DNA from: Chloroflexota bacterium
Lineage (GTDB): Bacteria > Chloroflexota > Chloroflexia > Chloroflexales > Roseiflexaceae
Direction: 5' to 3'
Length of the DNA: 39,428 nucleotides
Assembly: GCA_030550675.1 (NCBI GenBank)
Contig: JAUQOW010000010.1
Location: 1 to 39,428, forward strand
In this document: one piece after another, positions 15,655 through 23,896 of the stretch
How the letters are laid out: every line of letters begins with the position of its first letter
How positions within the stretch are numbered: the first letter of the stretch is position 1
The notes under the pieces: model-generated
What the model saw: only the letters and a program-made list of their open reading frames with translations
What the model was told of the DNA's origin: nothing
Database searches by the model: none
Position numbers and translations under genes: made by a program

Positions 15655-17538
15655 ATGGCGACAGAAACCGAAGCCACAACGCACGCACCAACGGCGGTGC
15701 CGTTTCGCGCCGAGGTGCGCCAGTTGCTCAACATTCTGGCGCATTCGCTCTACACTGATCGCGAAATCTTTCTGCGCGAACTGATCTCGAACGCTTCGGA
15801 CGCGCTGCACCGCGTCCAGTTCGAAATGCTGACCAATCAGCAGGTGCGCGACCCGGACGCTCCGCTGGAGATTCGCATCAGCGTCGATAAAGACGCCAAA
15901 ACGATCACCGTCAGCGATACCGGCATCGGTATGACCCGCGAGGAGCTGATCGAAAATCTGGGGACGATTGCGCACTCGGGGACGCGCGCGCTGATCGAAA
16001 ACCTGGAGGCGGCGCAACGCTCGAATATCATTGGTCAGTTTGGCGTTGGTTTTTATTCCGCATTCGTAGTTGCCGACGAGGTGACGGTGATCTCGCGTTC
16101 GTACCGTCCCGATGCTGAAGCGGCGCTCTGGCGTTCGCAGGGTGGTGAGAGTTTCATCGTCGATGCGGCGGAACGCGATCAGCGCGGCACGACAATCATT
16201 CTCAAGTTGAAAGAGGAGGCGCACGAGTTCGCCGACGAATGGCGGTTGCGGCAGATCGTGCGTCGCCACTCGAATTATGTGGCTTTCCCCATCTACATCG
16301 GCAACGAGCGGGTGAATGAGTCGACTGCGCTCTGGCATCAATCGCCGCGCAATGTTGAAGCAGCGCAGTACAACGAGTTCTACCGCCAGATGACGTTCGA
16401 CTACGAAGACCCGCTGCTGTACGTCCACTTCTCGTCCGAAGCGCCGCTCGATCTGCATGCCATTCTGTTTGTGCCCGCGAAGCGCGAGCGCGGCTTCATC
16501 GAACGGCGGATGGAAGGGAAGATTCGCCTCTACTCGCGCAAAGTGCTCATTCAGGAAGATGCGAAAGACGTTCTGCCGACCTACTTCCGCTTCGTCGAAG
16601 GAGTGGTCGACAGCGAAGACCTGCCACTCAACGTCTCGCGCGAAGGCGTGCAGCGCGACGCCGGTCCAAACCGCGACCCCATTCTGCAGCGCATCAAGAA
16701 GTCGCTGACCAGCCGCCTGACGAAAGAACTGGTTGATCTGGCGGAAAAAGACCCGGCAAAGTATGCGACCTTCTGGAACGAGTTCAGTCCGTTCATCAAG
16801 GAGGGCATTGCGACCGACCCGCTGGCGCGCGACGATCTGATGCCGCTGTTGCGCTTCCACACGACGAAATCGGGTGATCAACTGGCGTCGCTTGCCGATT
16901 ACAAAGGGCGCATGGTCGAAGGACAGAAGGAGATCTACTACGTCCTCGCCGCCGACCTGGAGAGCGCGCGGCGCAGTCCGCACCTCGACGCGCTGAATGA
17001 TCGCGGGATCGAGGCGCTCCTGCTCTACGATGTGATGGACAGTTTCATGGTCAATGGGCTGCGCGAGTACCAGGGATTGAAACTGCGCAACGTGGACGAC
17101 CCGAACCTGACGCTGCCGGGTGAAGCGCCAGCGCCAGAGGTTTCCATCAGCGACGATCAGTTTGCCAGACTGGTGAACGCTTTCAAAGAGACGCTGGGGG
17201 AGCGCGTGACGACCGTGCGCGCCTCGAATGTGCTGCGTCACAATCCGCTGCGGCTGGTGTCGCCGGAGGATCAGCAGTACAACCGCGAGATGGCGCGCGT
17301 CCAGCGCATCCTCGACCGCGACTTCAAAGTGCCGCCCAAGATCGTTGAACTGAACCGTGGTCATCCGCTGATCGCCGACCTGGCGCGCCTTGTGGAGGCG
17401 GGCGACAATGCGGCGCTGGTGCGCAACCTGATCGAGCAACTGTATGAGAATGCACTGCTGCTCGAAGGGTTGCACCCCAATCCCGCCGATATGGTCGGGC
17501 GCATTCAGGCGCTGATGGAGGCGGCAGCGCGACGGTAG
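15655..17538 (+). CDS. htpG: Molecular chaperone HtpG (Hsp90 family)
   Basis: A 627-residue bacterial Hsp90 of normal length. The N-terminal GHKL ATPase domain shows the key motifs: LRELISNASDALHRVQFE (catalytic Glu and ATP-Mg Asn), VSDTGIGMTREELIENLGTI, and the lid and glycine loop at IIGQFGVGFYSAFVVADEV. The middle domain includes the conserved stretch LPLNVSREGVQRD, whose Arg contacts the ATP gamma-phosphate. The C-terminal domain mediates dimerisation. HtpG is a cytosolic dimer that remodels stressed or partly folded clients with DnaK. GGAGCAA precedes the ATG. The gene stands alone, downstream of repeat-rich DNA. No CIRCE element is visible, so I cannot say how heat induction would work. 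Confidence 0.95.
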   Translation: MATETEATTHAPTAVPFRAEVRQLLNILAHSLYTDREIFLRELISNASDALHRVQFEMLTNQQVRDPDAPLEIRISVDKDAKTITVSDTGIGMTREELIENLGTIAHSGTRALIENLEAAQRSNIIGQFGVGFYSAFVVADEVTVISRSYRPDAEAALWRSQGGESFIVDAAERDQRGTTIILKLKEEAHEFADEWRLRQIVRRHSNYVAFPIYIGNERVNESTALWHQSPRNVEAAQYNEFYRQMTFDYEDPLLYVHFSSEAPLDLHAILFVPAKRERGFIERRMEGKIRLYSRKVLIQEDAKDVLPTYFRFVEGVVDSEDLPLNVSREGVQRDAGPNRDPILQRIKKSLTSRLTKELVDLAEKDPAKYATFWNEFSPFIKEGIATDPLARDDLMPLLRFHTTKSGDQLASLADYKGRMVEGQKEIYYVLAADLESARRSPHLDALNDRGIEALLLYDVMDSFMVNGLREYQGLKLRNVDDPNLTLPGEAPAPEVSISDDQFARLVNAFKETLGERVTTVRASNVLRHNPLRLVSPEDQQYNREMARVQRILDRDFKVPPKIVELNRGHPLIADLARLVEAGDNAALVRNLIEQLYENALLLEGLHPNPADMVGRIQALMEAAARR

Positions 17539-17590
17539 ACGCCGCTCTATGGTTTCGCGTCAGGCGCTTACGAGCCTTCTATCGGCGGTT

Positions 17591-17626
17591 CAGCAATTGC
17601 GGACACGGAGGTGTCCGCAATTGCTG
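17591..17626. terminator. Perfect 16-bp stem hairpin between convergent genes
   Basis: CAGCAATTGCGGACAC and its exact reverse complement are separated by a 4-base loop (GGAG). The hairpin sits 52 bp after htpG and 33 bp after the end of the convergent glycosyltransferase gene, where a bidirectional terminator would be expected. There is no T-tract on either side, so an mRNA 3'-end stabiliser is an alternative. Confidence 0.5.
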
Positions 17627-17659
17627 GAATATGTGGCGTCTCGTCTATACGCATCTGTC

Positions 17660-20209
17660 TCAATCGGTGCGCATCCGTGCGCCATCAGGCGCGCTCCTCA
17701 TTGTGAATGTCCCTTCCAGCAGCCATTGCGCCCCGTCACCAACGCCATACGCCAGAAAGAGCTGCGTTTTGCCGTCCGGCAGCAATGGCGGCGGCAATTC
17801 ACGCGCAGCAGGACCGAGCGCCGATAGCGCCGCCGCGCGCTCGCTATCAGACGCATCCGGCGGCAGAATCAGCAGCGCATCGCCGGTGACCGCTTCCGAT
17901 AACCGGATGCCATCGAACACGCCAACCGAGAGGTCGCTGGTCAGGAAGCGCACCGTATCCCGCTCGATCAATCGCCGATCCAGAAAGATCTGGACGGCGC
18001 GCAGGCGCGGATCGTTCGCCGTCGCCGCCGTGCGCGCGACCCGCCCTGCTGCTGTTTCGGTCTGATCGAACTCGTTATAGACCGCCGGATTGCGCGGCAT
18101 CTCGCCGAAGTAGAGCCAGACGTTGAATGCCAGACTGACGATGAACGTTGCGACGACGACTGCCGATGCTATCGAGCGCTGCTGCGCTCCGGCGCACCTC
18201 GTTGATCGGATCGATGCGTCAAGTGCCATACCCGCCAGCATACAGGATGGCGCCAGCGCGCCAAGGGATCGCATGGCATGTGGCGCGTTTGTGCTGAAAA
18301 TTCCCGGAATGAGCGCCAGCGCCAGCCAGAGCAGCGGCGCAGACGTTTTTGATCGCCAGTTCGCAATTGCCAGCCCGACGCCAATAGCGAAGCATGTCCC
18401 GGCGAGCGGGTCAAGCATTGGCGCGCCCGGAGCGTGATGTCGTCCGTTGGGATCGCCAGCGACGTGCCACATGCCCAGATAGCGCGCGATATTGTCCAGC
18501 ACCAGCGCCATAGTGCGTTTTTCGAGGTTCTGAGCGTTGCTGATGGCAACCGCTCCTGTGCGGCGGTTGTACCCCTCAAAATCACTGGCAATGAACGTAA
18601 GGAGCGGCAGCAGGACAATGATCCCGGCGATCGCCGCTGCGCCGAGCGCAGGCAGCGCCCGCCGCCAGGCGCCAGAGTCACGTCCGAGGCGCACCGCCGT
18701 CAGCGCCGCAAACACGAGGGGCGCCAGGCGTCCGGTGTGGTAGGCATACGCTGCCAGCGCCGCCAACGCGCCCGCCAGCGCCATGCAAACCGCAGCGCGC
18801 CAGCGCACCGGTTGCCCCAGGGCGCGCCACATGACCCCGATAGCGGTCAGTTCGAGCAGATGGTCGAGCGTGGCGGGGAATGCCCAGCGGCTCATGCTCA
18901 GCCCCCATGACGCCCAGGCGAGCAACGCCGCGCCGTAGAGCGACGCCCGCACCCCCAGGATCGGGCGCGCCGCCCACCAGAGCGCCAGCGGCATCAGCGC
19001 GCCCGCCAGTGCGCTGACCAGCCGCGCCGCACCGACGCCCGGTCCAGTGATCGCCAGCACCGGCGCCATCAGGTAAAAGAGCAGCGCCGGGAGATCTGCG
19101 CCAGCCACCACATAGACCGGTCGGTACGCAGGATCGTTCCAGATCCGCAGCGCCAGCAGACCATGGCGCGCCTCATCGCGCCACATGCCGGACGGCAGAT
19201 CGTCGAGACGGTAGATGCGCAATGCAAGTGCGACAGCCGTTATGACTGCCAGCGCCGCCGCCTCGTGATAGCGCGTCAGACCGGCGTCATCAGCAGTGCA
19301 TTCCGCGTTCAGGCGCAGCGCAGCAACTGTCAGAACCGTCGCCGCAACCAGCGCCGTCATTCCAATTGCCGGGGACAATCCCAACCGCAACGCCGCCACC
19401 ATCGTCAGCGCGAGGATGGCGCCGCCCCACACAACCATCTGCCCTGCTTCGCGCAGACGCGCTGCGGCGCGCTTCCGCAGCGGCTGCGCGGGTCTCCAGG
19501 CGACAACCAGCGCCAGCGGCAAAAGGGGCCACCAGGGCCAGCCGACGGTCGGAAGCAGATACCCGGACTCTATCGGAAAAGCGGCGGCGACGCCTCCCAG
19601 CAATGCCAGGAACGCAACGATCCCCCAGCGCAGTCGCATTCCGGCAGGCGTGCGGCGCGGCTGGCGCCAGATGAGGCTCAGCCAGCCCAGCAGCGGGAAT
19701 GACGCGAGGAAGATCGTGCGCACTGGCGGCGGCAACCAGGCGGAACCGTCAATCGGCGACGTTGCGACGTCCGACAGCGCGACTCCGAGGTCGCGTCCAT
19801 CGCCAGGCGGACGGTAGGCGGCGGTGCGCAGCGCCAGCGGCGTATCGCCTGCCGGGTCTGTCGGCGTGATCAGGTAATAGCGGCGCCAGCCGGGTGCGAC
19901 TGAAAAAGCGCCGACCGGGCGACCCCGCATACTGATCAATATCGTCGGCGGATCGGCGCCGCCGCGCGGCGCTGCCAGGCGCATCATCACCTGCACCGGT
20001 CGTCCGTCGAAGCCGAAGAGAAACAGCGCCGCTTCGGGGCGCGACCAGCGGAAGACATCGGTCGGGTTGCGCTCGACATCGTAGAAGCCGACGAGCGTGC
20101 GGCGCGCAATCGGGTCTTCAACCGACAGACGCCGATCCATCTGCGCCAGGCGCGCACCGAGGAGCAATGGCAGGATCGCCAGCAACATCAGGAGCACGCC
20201 ACGGCGCAT
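17660..20209 (-). CDS. GT-C glycosyltransferase-like membrane protein (family 39 type)
   Basis: A protein of about 849 residues with a dozen or more hydrophobic helices. Near residue 345 the segment LPSGMWRDEARHGLLALRIW carries the acidic DE pair that marks family 39 / ArnT-PMT-like GT-C enzymes in their first extracytoplasmic loop. These enzymes transfer sugars from polyprenyl-phosphate donors to lipids or proteins at the outer face of the membrane. An N-terminal signal-anchor (MRRGVLLMLLAILPLLLGAR) and an extracytoplasmic domain of about 130 residues precede the main helix bundle, and a soluble domain ends the protein. I choose the ATG at 20209; an upstream GTG at 20254 would add 15 residues. 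The acceptor cannot be inferred. Confidence 0.75.
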   Translation of the reverse strand: MRRGVLLMLLAILPLLLGARLAQMDRRLSVEDPIARRTLVGFYDVERNPTDVFRWSRPEAALFLFGFDGRPVQVMMRLAAPRGGADPPTILISMRGRPVGAFSVAPGWRRYYLITPTDPAGDTPLALRTAAYRPPGDGRDLGVALSDVATSPIDGSAWLPPPVRTIFLASFPLLGWLSLIWRQPRRTPAGMRLRWGIVAFLALLGGVAAAFPIESGYLLPTVGWPWWPLLPLALVVAWRPAQPLRKRAAARLREAGQMVVWGGAILALTMVAALRLGLSPAIGMTALVAATVLTVAALRLNAECTADDAGLTRYHEAAALAVITAVALALRIYRLDDLPSGMWRDEARHGLLALRIWNDPAYRPVYVVAGADLPALLFYLMAPVLAITGPGVGAARLVSALAGALMPLALWWAARPILGVRASLYGAALLAWASWGLSMSRWAFPATLDHLLELTAIGVMWRALGQPVRWRAAVCMALAGALAALAAYAYHTGRLAPLVFAALTAVRLGRDSGAWRRALPALGAAAIAGIIVLLPLLTFIASDFEGYNRRTGAVAISNAQNLEKRTMALVLDNIARYLGMWHVAGDPNGRHHAPGAPMLDPLAGTCFAIGVGLAIANWRSKTSAPLLWLALALIPGIFSTNAPHAMRSLGALAPSCMLAGMALDASIRSTRCAGAQQRSIASAVVVATFIVSLAFNVWLYFGEMPRNPAVYNEFDQTETAAGRVARTAATANDPRLRAVQIFLDRRLIERDTVRFLTSDLSVGVFDGIRLSEAVTGDALLILPPDASDSERAAALSALGPAARELPPPLLPDGKTQLFLAYGVGDGAQWLLEGTFTMRSAPDGARMRTD

Positions 20210-20330
20210 ATCAGGAGAAGCGGGGTGAGCGGATTGGAGATGCAGCCAGCGCACGTTGCAGGTCCCAGACTAACCAATGCCGCAGCAACGCGACATCATA
20301 CCCGAGGGCGGAACGCACTGCAAGTCATGA

Positions 20331-20359
20331 TTGACAGAATAGAACACTTGTGCTATACT
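20331..20359 (+). promoter_or_regulatory. Near-consensus promoter for 54-residue protein
   Basis: TTGACA (20331-20336), 17-bp spacer, TATACT (20354-20359). The start would be near 20366, giving a leader of about 33 nt to the ATG at 20399. It is among the closest matches to sigma-70 consensus in this window. Confidence 0.8.
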
Positions 20360-20398
20360 CTACCTGGAAGTACTGGCATCATTACAAGGGGGAAGAGC

Positions 20399-20563
20399 AT
20401 GTACCAGAAAGAAATCGTCTACGACCGCGAAACGCACGACTATGCCATGTACCTTGATGGCGAGCTGGTCGGTTTTGCGCGAACGTACCACGAGGCGGAA
20501 GTCACCCTCGATCAGTTGATCTTCGAGCTGATCAGCGGCGAATACTTCCGGGAAGCGGCATAG
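20399..20563 (+). CDS. Conserved-looking 54-residue acidic protein, function unknown
   Basis: The product starts MYQKEIVYDRETHDYAMYLD and continues with GELVGFARTYHEAEVTLDQL. It is rich in acidic and aromatic residues, has no membrane segment and no cysteine, and looks like a small beta-beta-alpha fold. AAGGGGGAAGAG lies just before the ATG and the near-consensus promoter at 20331-20359 drives it, so it is probably a real and well-expressed gene. The open frame extends back to 20225, but that extension lies upstream of the promoter. I recall similar short proteins in Chloroflexota but know no assigned function. It sits between the glycosyltransferase gene and a repeat-rich region. Confidence 0.7.
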   Translation: MYQKEIVYDRETHDYAMYLDGELVGFARTYHEAEVTLDQLIFELISGEYFREAA

Positions 20564-20730
20564 CAACCGCCCGACGGCGCATCTTTTTGAGAACGAAGAC
20601 AATGGTCGCGCAGGATGCGTGGAAGGAGAAGCTCGCTAGGGGACGTCCCTTATCAAGAAAGCAGGACGCTGCGGGCTGGTAGTGAGACCAAATAAAAAAC
20701 CTGGACAAGCCTGCACCTTTGGAGCGGTTC

Positions 20731-20783
20731 GCGTGGGCTGAGCCTGTCGAAGCCCACGCCGATCACGAGGATTGTCCAATATC
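20731..20783. repeat. Short dispersed repeat, inverted copy of 9808-9860
   Basis: The reverse complement of this stretch matches 9808-9860, including GGCTTCGACAGGCTCAGCC and CTCGTGATCGGCGT. This copy forms its own hairpin from CGTGGGCT and AGCCCACG around the shared GAGCCTGTCGA core. Confidence 0.7.
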
Positions 20784-20815
20784 CGGTTTAGTTCGGTAGC
20801 GCGGGGGCTGTGGGC

Positions 20816-21210
20816 TGAAGCCCCGGCTAAGATCGCGCCAGCCCCGCAGGGGCTTTCATCTCCTGAGCAAGGGCTTTAGCCCGCAGCTCATAGAACGCGC
20901 GGCACAGGTTTGCTGGATTCATTTCTGAATCCTCACAAACCCCGGCTGAGATCGCGCCAGCCCCACCAGGGCTTCCACCTCCTGAGCGAGGGCTTTAGCC
21001 CGCAGCCCAAAGAATGCGCGGCACGGCAGCGCCGTCATCTGCATTTTTCTGCATTCTGATGCGGCAAGGTCAAAGCTGCTCATAGAACGCGCGGCACAGG
21101 TTTGCTGGATTCATTTCCGAGTCCTCATAAGCCCTGGCTGAGATCGCGCCAGCCCCACCAGGGCTTCCACCTCCTGAGCGAGGGCTTTAGCCCGCAGCTC
21201 AGAGGATGTG
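20816..21210. repeat. Three tandem copies of a 120-140 bp intergenic repeat
   Basis: Each copy contains CTGAGATCGCGCCAGCCCC (or CTAAGATCGCGCCAGCCCC), a GGGCTT-C-CTCCTGAGC block, and AGGGCTTTAGCCCGCAGC, with starts near 20822, 20939 and 21130. Copies one and three also share the linker with AACGCGCGGCACAGGTTTGC and TGGATTCATTTC (20889-20922 and 21085-21118). GGGCTTTAGCCC is a small palindrome. Apart from an arginine-rich shadow frame, nothing here looks coding. The wider gap 20564-21501 holds these repeats, the short repeat at 20731 and the dispersed repeat at 21236. Confidence 0.8.
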
Positions 21211-21235
21211 CGACCTGGCGGCACGGGGATACGGC

Positions 21236-21432
21236 GGGGTCCGGGCATGAATTGTCAGGCGGCAAGCAAGCGCGTCCCTGCCGCGACCTGACTGGCGACT
21301 GCCCCCCAACCCCCCGCACGCGGGGGGTGTGCCGGGCGTCCATCTGCGCGGTTCGGCGCGCTCACCGCGAGTGGATGCCGTCGTTCCCGTCCGCGCAGGC
21401 GGACGGTCGGCCGCAGGTCCGTCAGGGGCGAT
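21236..21432. repeat. Dispersed repeat copy B (pairs with 7310-7500)
   Basis: The same orientation and ends as copy A at 7310-7500, with long identical blocks in the right half. The centre has a hairpin-forming CCCCCCGCACGCGGGGGG where copy A has a different GC-rich pair. A minus-strand frame of 60 codons (21255-21437) resembles the corresponding frame in copy A but has no known domain. Confidence 0.75.
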
Positions 21433-21501
21433 TTCAATCGCTGGCAGCCGGAGCGTCGTTTCCTGACAAATCATGCCAGCGCCCTACACAGCGCTGGCGG
21501 G

Positions 21502-21530
21502 TTGACATCCCTCACCTCGCCTGCTATCAT
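21502..21530 (+). promoter_or_regulatory. Sigma-70 promoter for btpA-like gene
   Basis: TTGACA (21502-21507), 17-bp spacer, TATCAT (21525-21530). Transcription should start near 21537, so starts upstream of that are excluded. Confidence 0.75.
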
Positions 21531-21576
21531 CCCGGTGTTCGTGAAAATTCCTTTACCAATACTCGACTCGCCTGCG

Positions 21577-22428
21577 ATGACCCCTCCCTGGAAACAGCGG
21601 CTCGATGCGCTGCGGATCAGTGATCTCAGCGCCGTTTTCCGCACCCCGAAACCAATTATCGGCATGGTGCACCTCTGGCCCCTGCCAGGCGCGCCGGGAT
21701 ATGCCGGCTACGGGATGCAGACCATCATTGACCAGGCGCTCGCCGATGCCCACGCGCTCGCTGAAGGCGGCGTCGATGGGCTGATTGTCGAAAATATGTG
21801 GGACATCCCGTTCCGCGCCGGTCCGCATGTGCAACCGGAGAGCATCGCAGCCCATGCCGTCGCAGCGCATGCCGTGCGCCGGGAGATCGACCTGCCGTTG
21901 GGGATCAATCTGGTGCACAACGGCGGAGTTGCATTGCTGGGGATCGCGCTTGCGGCTGGCGCCAGTTTCATTCGGGTTTGTATGTTCACCGGCGCGGGGG
22001 TATGGGACACGGGCGCATGGGACGAGGGGTGCGCCGCCGACCTGATGCGCCGGCGCAAGGAATTGCACGCCGAACACATCAAAATCTTCGCCGACGTTGA
22101 TAAGAAACATTCCGTGCGCTTCCCCGGCATTGACCTGGCGACCCATATCGAATGGACGCGCTTCTTCGGCGCAGATGCGCTGATCGTCTCCGGTCGCATG
22201 ACCGGCGATGCGCCTGATCTGGAGAAGGTGCGACAGGCAAAGGCGCTGTCCGGCGACTGTCCGCTCTTGATTGGCAGCGGCGCTAACGAGCGGAATATTG
22301 CTGCCTTTATGGAAGTGGCGGATGGCGTGATCGTCGGATCGAGCATCAAGCAGGAGGGGCGGATCGAAAACCCCGTGGATGTTGAACGGGTGCGGCGCTT
22401 CGTTGCAGCAGCGCGATCGCATATGTGA
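21577..22428 (+). CDS. BtpA/SgcQ-family TIM-barrel protein
   Basis: A 283-residue protein of the BtpA family. It shows PKPIIGMVHLWPLPGAPGY, ADAHALAEGGVDGLIVENMW, an IKIFADVDKKHSVRFPG strand, DALIVSGRMTGD and DGVIVGSSIK near the end, the (beta/alpha)8 pattern of this family. In cyanobacteria BtpA stabilises photosystem I reaction-centre proteins; other members such as SgcQ have unrelated or unknown enzymatic roles. The lineage inferred here uses a type-II reaction centre and has no photosystem I, so a BtpA role should not be assumed. The ATG at 21577 is about 40 nt after the predicted transcript start but lacks a clear ribosome site. A GTG at 21541, nearly leaderless and in frame, is an alternative start. 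Confidence 0.85.
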   Translation: MTPPWKQRLDALRISDLSAVFRTPKPIIGMVHLWPLPGAPGYAGYGMQTIIDQALADAHALAEGGVDGLIVENMWDIPFRAGPHVQPESIAAHAVAAHAVRREIDLPLGINLVHNGGVALLGIALAAGASFIRVCMFTGAGVWDTGAWDEGCAADLMRRRKELHAEHIKIFADVDKKHSVRFPGIDLATHIEWTRFFGADALIVSGRMTGDAPDLEKVRQAKALSGDCPLLIGSGANERNIAAFMEVADGVIVGSSIKQEGRIENPVDVERVRRFVAAARSHM

Positions 22429-22453
22429 AACGCCATTGTGCATTTGGATGGAA

Positions 22454-22662
22454 ACCGCAGAGACGCCGAGGACGCAGAGGCAGACTATTCGCTCATGCGC
22501 TCTTTTTTTCGTTTGATTGATGCCACAGAGACGCCGAGGACGCAGAGAAAGATTATTCGCTTATTCGCTGACCCATTCGTTTATTCGTTGACCCATTCGT
22601 TCATTCGTTGACCCATTCGTTGACCCATTCGTTTATTCGCTGACCCATTCGTTCATTCGTTA
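22454..22662. repeat. Direct 22-bp repeat plus 20-bp ATTCGTT minisatellite
   Basis: A 22-bp sequence (CAGAGACGCCGAGG then ACGCAGAG) occurs exactly twice, at 22458-22479 and 22526-22547. From about 22561 to 22662 a 20-bp unit of the form CCCATTCGTTTATTCGTTGA repeats four times with small variants plus one 12-bp short copy. Related sequence recurs at 38141-38300. It fills the gap between the BtpA gene and the SDR; I see no promoter in it. Confidence 0.8.
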
Positions 22663-22682
22663 ACAGCAGAGATACGCGAGCA

Positions 22683-23411
22683 ATGACTCTTCATGGCAAA
22701 GCGGCGCTGGTCACCGGCGGGGCGCGGCGGTTGGGGCGGGCGATCGCGCTTGCGCTCGGTCGCGCCGGAATGCGGGTCGCCATTCACTACCATGCGTCAG
22801 CATCGGCGGCTGAAGAGGTTCTGGCGGAGCTACGCGCCGCTGGCGCCGCTGGCGTCGCTATCCCCGGCGACCTCAATCGCACCGCCGACTGCGAGCGCGT
22901 AGTGGATGAGGCGCTGGCGCAGTGGGGCGGACTCGACCTGCTGGTCAACAATGCGGGCGTCTGGGGACCGACGCCAATCGGGAGCGTGACTGAAGAGCGC
23001 TGGGATGAGTTGCTGAATACCAACCTGCGCAGCATGTTCTTCGTTGCGCAGCGCGCCGCCGCCGCCCTGCGCGCCTCACGCGGCTCTATCGTCAACATCG
23101 CCGATGTCGGCGCCAGACGACCGTGGCGAAACTACACTCCTTATCTGGTGAGCAAAGGCGGCGTCGTCACACTGACCAGAGCGCTGGCGAAGGACCTGGC
23201 GCCTGAGGTGCGCGTCAACGCGATTGCGCCTGGTCCGGTGCTTCTCCCCGACGACTGGAGCGCCGAACAGATCGCGCAGGTTGAGCGCACGACGCTGCTG
23301 CGGCGCGTCGGCAGCCCGGATGATGTTGCGGGGGCTGTGCTGTATCTGGCGCAAGCCGGGTACGTGACCGGCGTCATCCTGCCGGTGGATGGAGGGTATC
23401 TTCTTCACTGA
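22683..23411 (+). CDS. Pteridine-reductase-like short-chain dehydrogenase
   Basis: A 242-residue Rossmann-fold SDR. The NADPH motif is TGGARRLG (residues 11-18); the Arg pair and IHYHASA (34-40) match the pteridine reductase PTR1/FolM group, where Arg and His at these places select NADPH. The active site departs from ordinary SDRs: the usual Ser is Asp141 (NIADVG), followed by Tyr154 and Lys158 (YLVSK). Asp-Tyr-Lys with a 13-residue Asp-Tyr gap is the PTR1 arrangement, and it ends VDGGYLLH like that family. PTR1 reduces biopterin or folate-type pterins. The 3' end overlaps convergent moaC, another pterin-pathway gene, by 38 bp. The ribosome site is weak and the promoter is not obvious. The substrate is inferred. 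Confidence 0.85.
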   Translation: MTLHGKAALVTGGARRLGRAIALALGRAGMRVAIHYHASASAAEEVLAELRAAGAAGVAIPGDLNRTADCERVVDEALAQWGGLDLLVNNAGVWGPTPIGSVTEERWDELLNTNLRSMFFVAQRAAAALRASRGSIVNIADVGARRPWRNYTPYLVSKGGVVTLTRALAKDLAPEVRVNAIAPGPVLLPDDWSAEQIAQVERTTLLRRVGSPDDVAGAVLYLAQAGYVTGVILPVDGGYLLH

Positions 23412-23877
23412 CAAACTCGCCGCTGCGTCCGCCGCTCTTGCGCACCAGGCGGATCGCGCCGATCTGCATGGTGCGGTCGATGGATTTGCACATATCGTAG
23501 ATCGTCAGCGCCGCGACGCTCACAGCGGTGAGCGCCTCCATCTCGACGCCGGTTTTGCCGACGGTGCGCACCGTCGCTTCGATCTGGACGGTTGAGGTTG
23601 CTGCATCGAGGCGCGCGTCCACTGCCACGTGCGTCAGCAGCAGCGGATGACAGAGCGGGATCAGGTCCGGCGTGCGCTTGGCGGCCATTATGCCCGCGAT
23701 CCGCGCTGCGGCGAGCGCATCGCCTTTGGGGGTATCGCCAGCCGCCAGCCGCCGCAGCGTTTCGGGATGCATACGCACCTCGCCGCGCGCCACCGCCTCG
23801 CGCAGCGTCTCATCCTTCGCGCCGACATCGACCATGCGCGCTCTGCCGGATTCGTCGAGGTGGGTCAGATCGCTCAT
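23374..23877 (-). CDS. moaC: Cyclic pyranopterin monophosphate synthase MoaC
   Basis: A 167-residue MoaC of normal length. It shows the conserved [20 protein letters not shown] start, [47 protein letters not shown] and [12 protein letters not shown], the last holding the catalytic Asp and Lys. MoaC converts the MoaA product (3',8-cyclo-7,8-dihydro-GTP) into cyclic pyranopterin monophosphate, the second half of molybdenum-cofactor step one. No other moa genes are in the window. The ATG at 23877 lacks a clear ribosome site and lies 20 bp after the tRNA-Gly terminator. It overlaps the pteridine-reductase-like gene tail to tail. Confidence 0.95.
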   Translation of the reverse strand: MSDLTHLDESGRARMVDVGAKDETLREAVARGEVRMHPETLRRLAAGDTPKGDALAAARIAGIMAAKRTPDLIPLCHPLLLTHVAVDARLDAATSTVQIEATVRTVGKTGVEMEALTAVSVAALTIYDMCKSIDRTMQIGAIRLVRKSGGRSGEFVSEEDTLHPPAG

Positions 23878-23896
23878 TGTTCAGTGGTGCAGAAAT

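Noticed and set aside
15625-17475. 616-codon minus-strand frame opposite htpG
   Set aside because: Antisense shadow of a clear Hsp90 gene, with no recognisable domain.
20816-21210. Tandem 120-140 bp repeats as an origin or CRISPR-like array
   Set aside because: No DnaA-box cluster, no spacers, and neighbours unrelated to replication; ordinary intergenic repeats fit better.
22454-22662. Tandem ATTCGTT units as a CRISPR array
   Set aside because: The 20-bp units follow each other directly with no unique spacers, and no cas genes are present.
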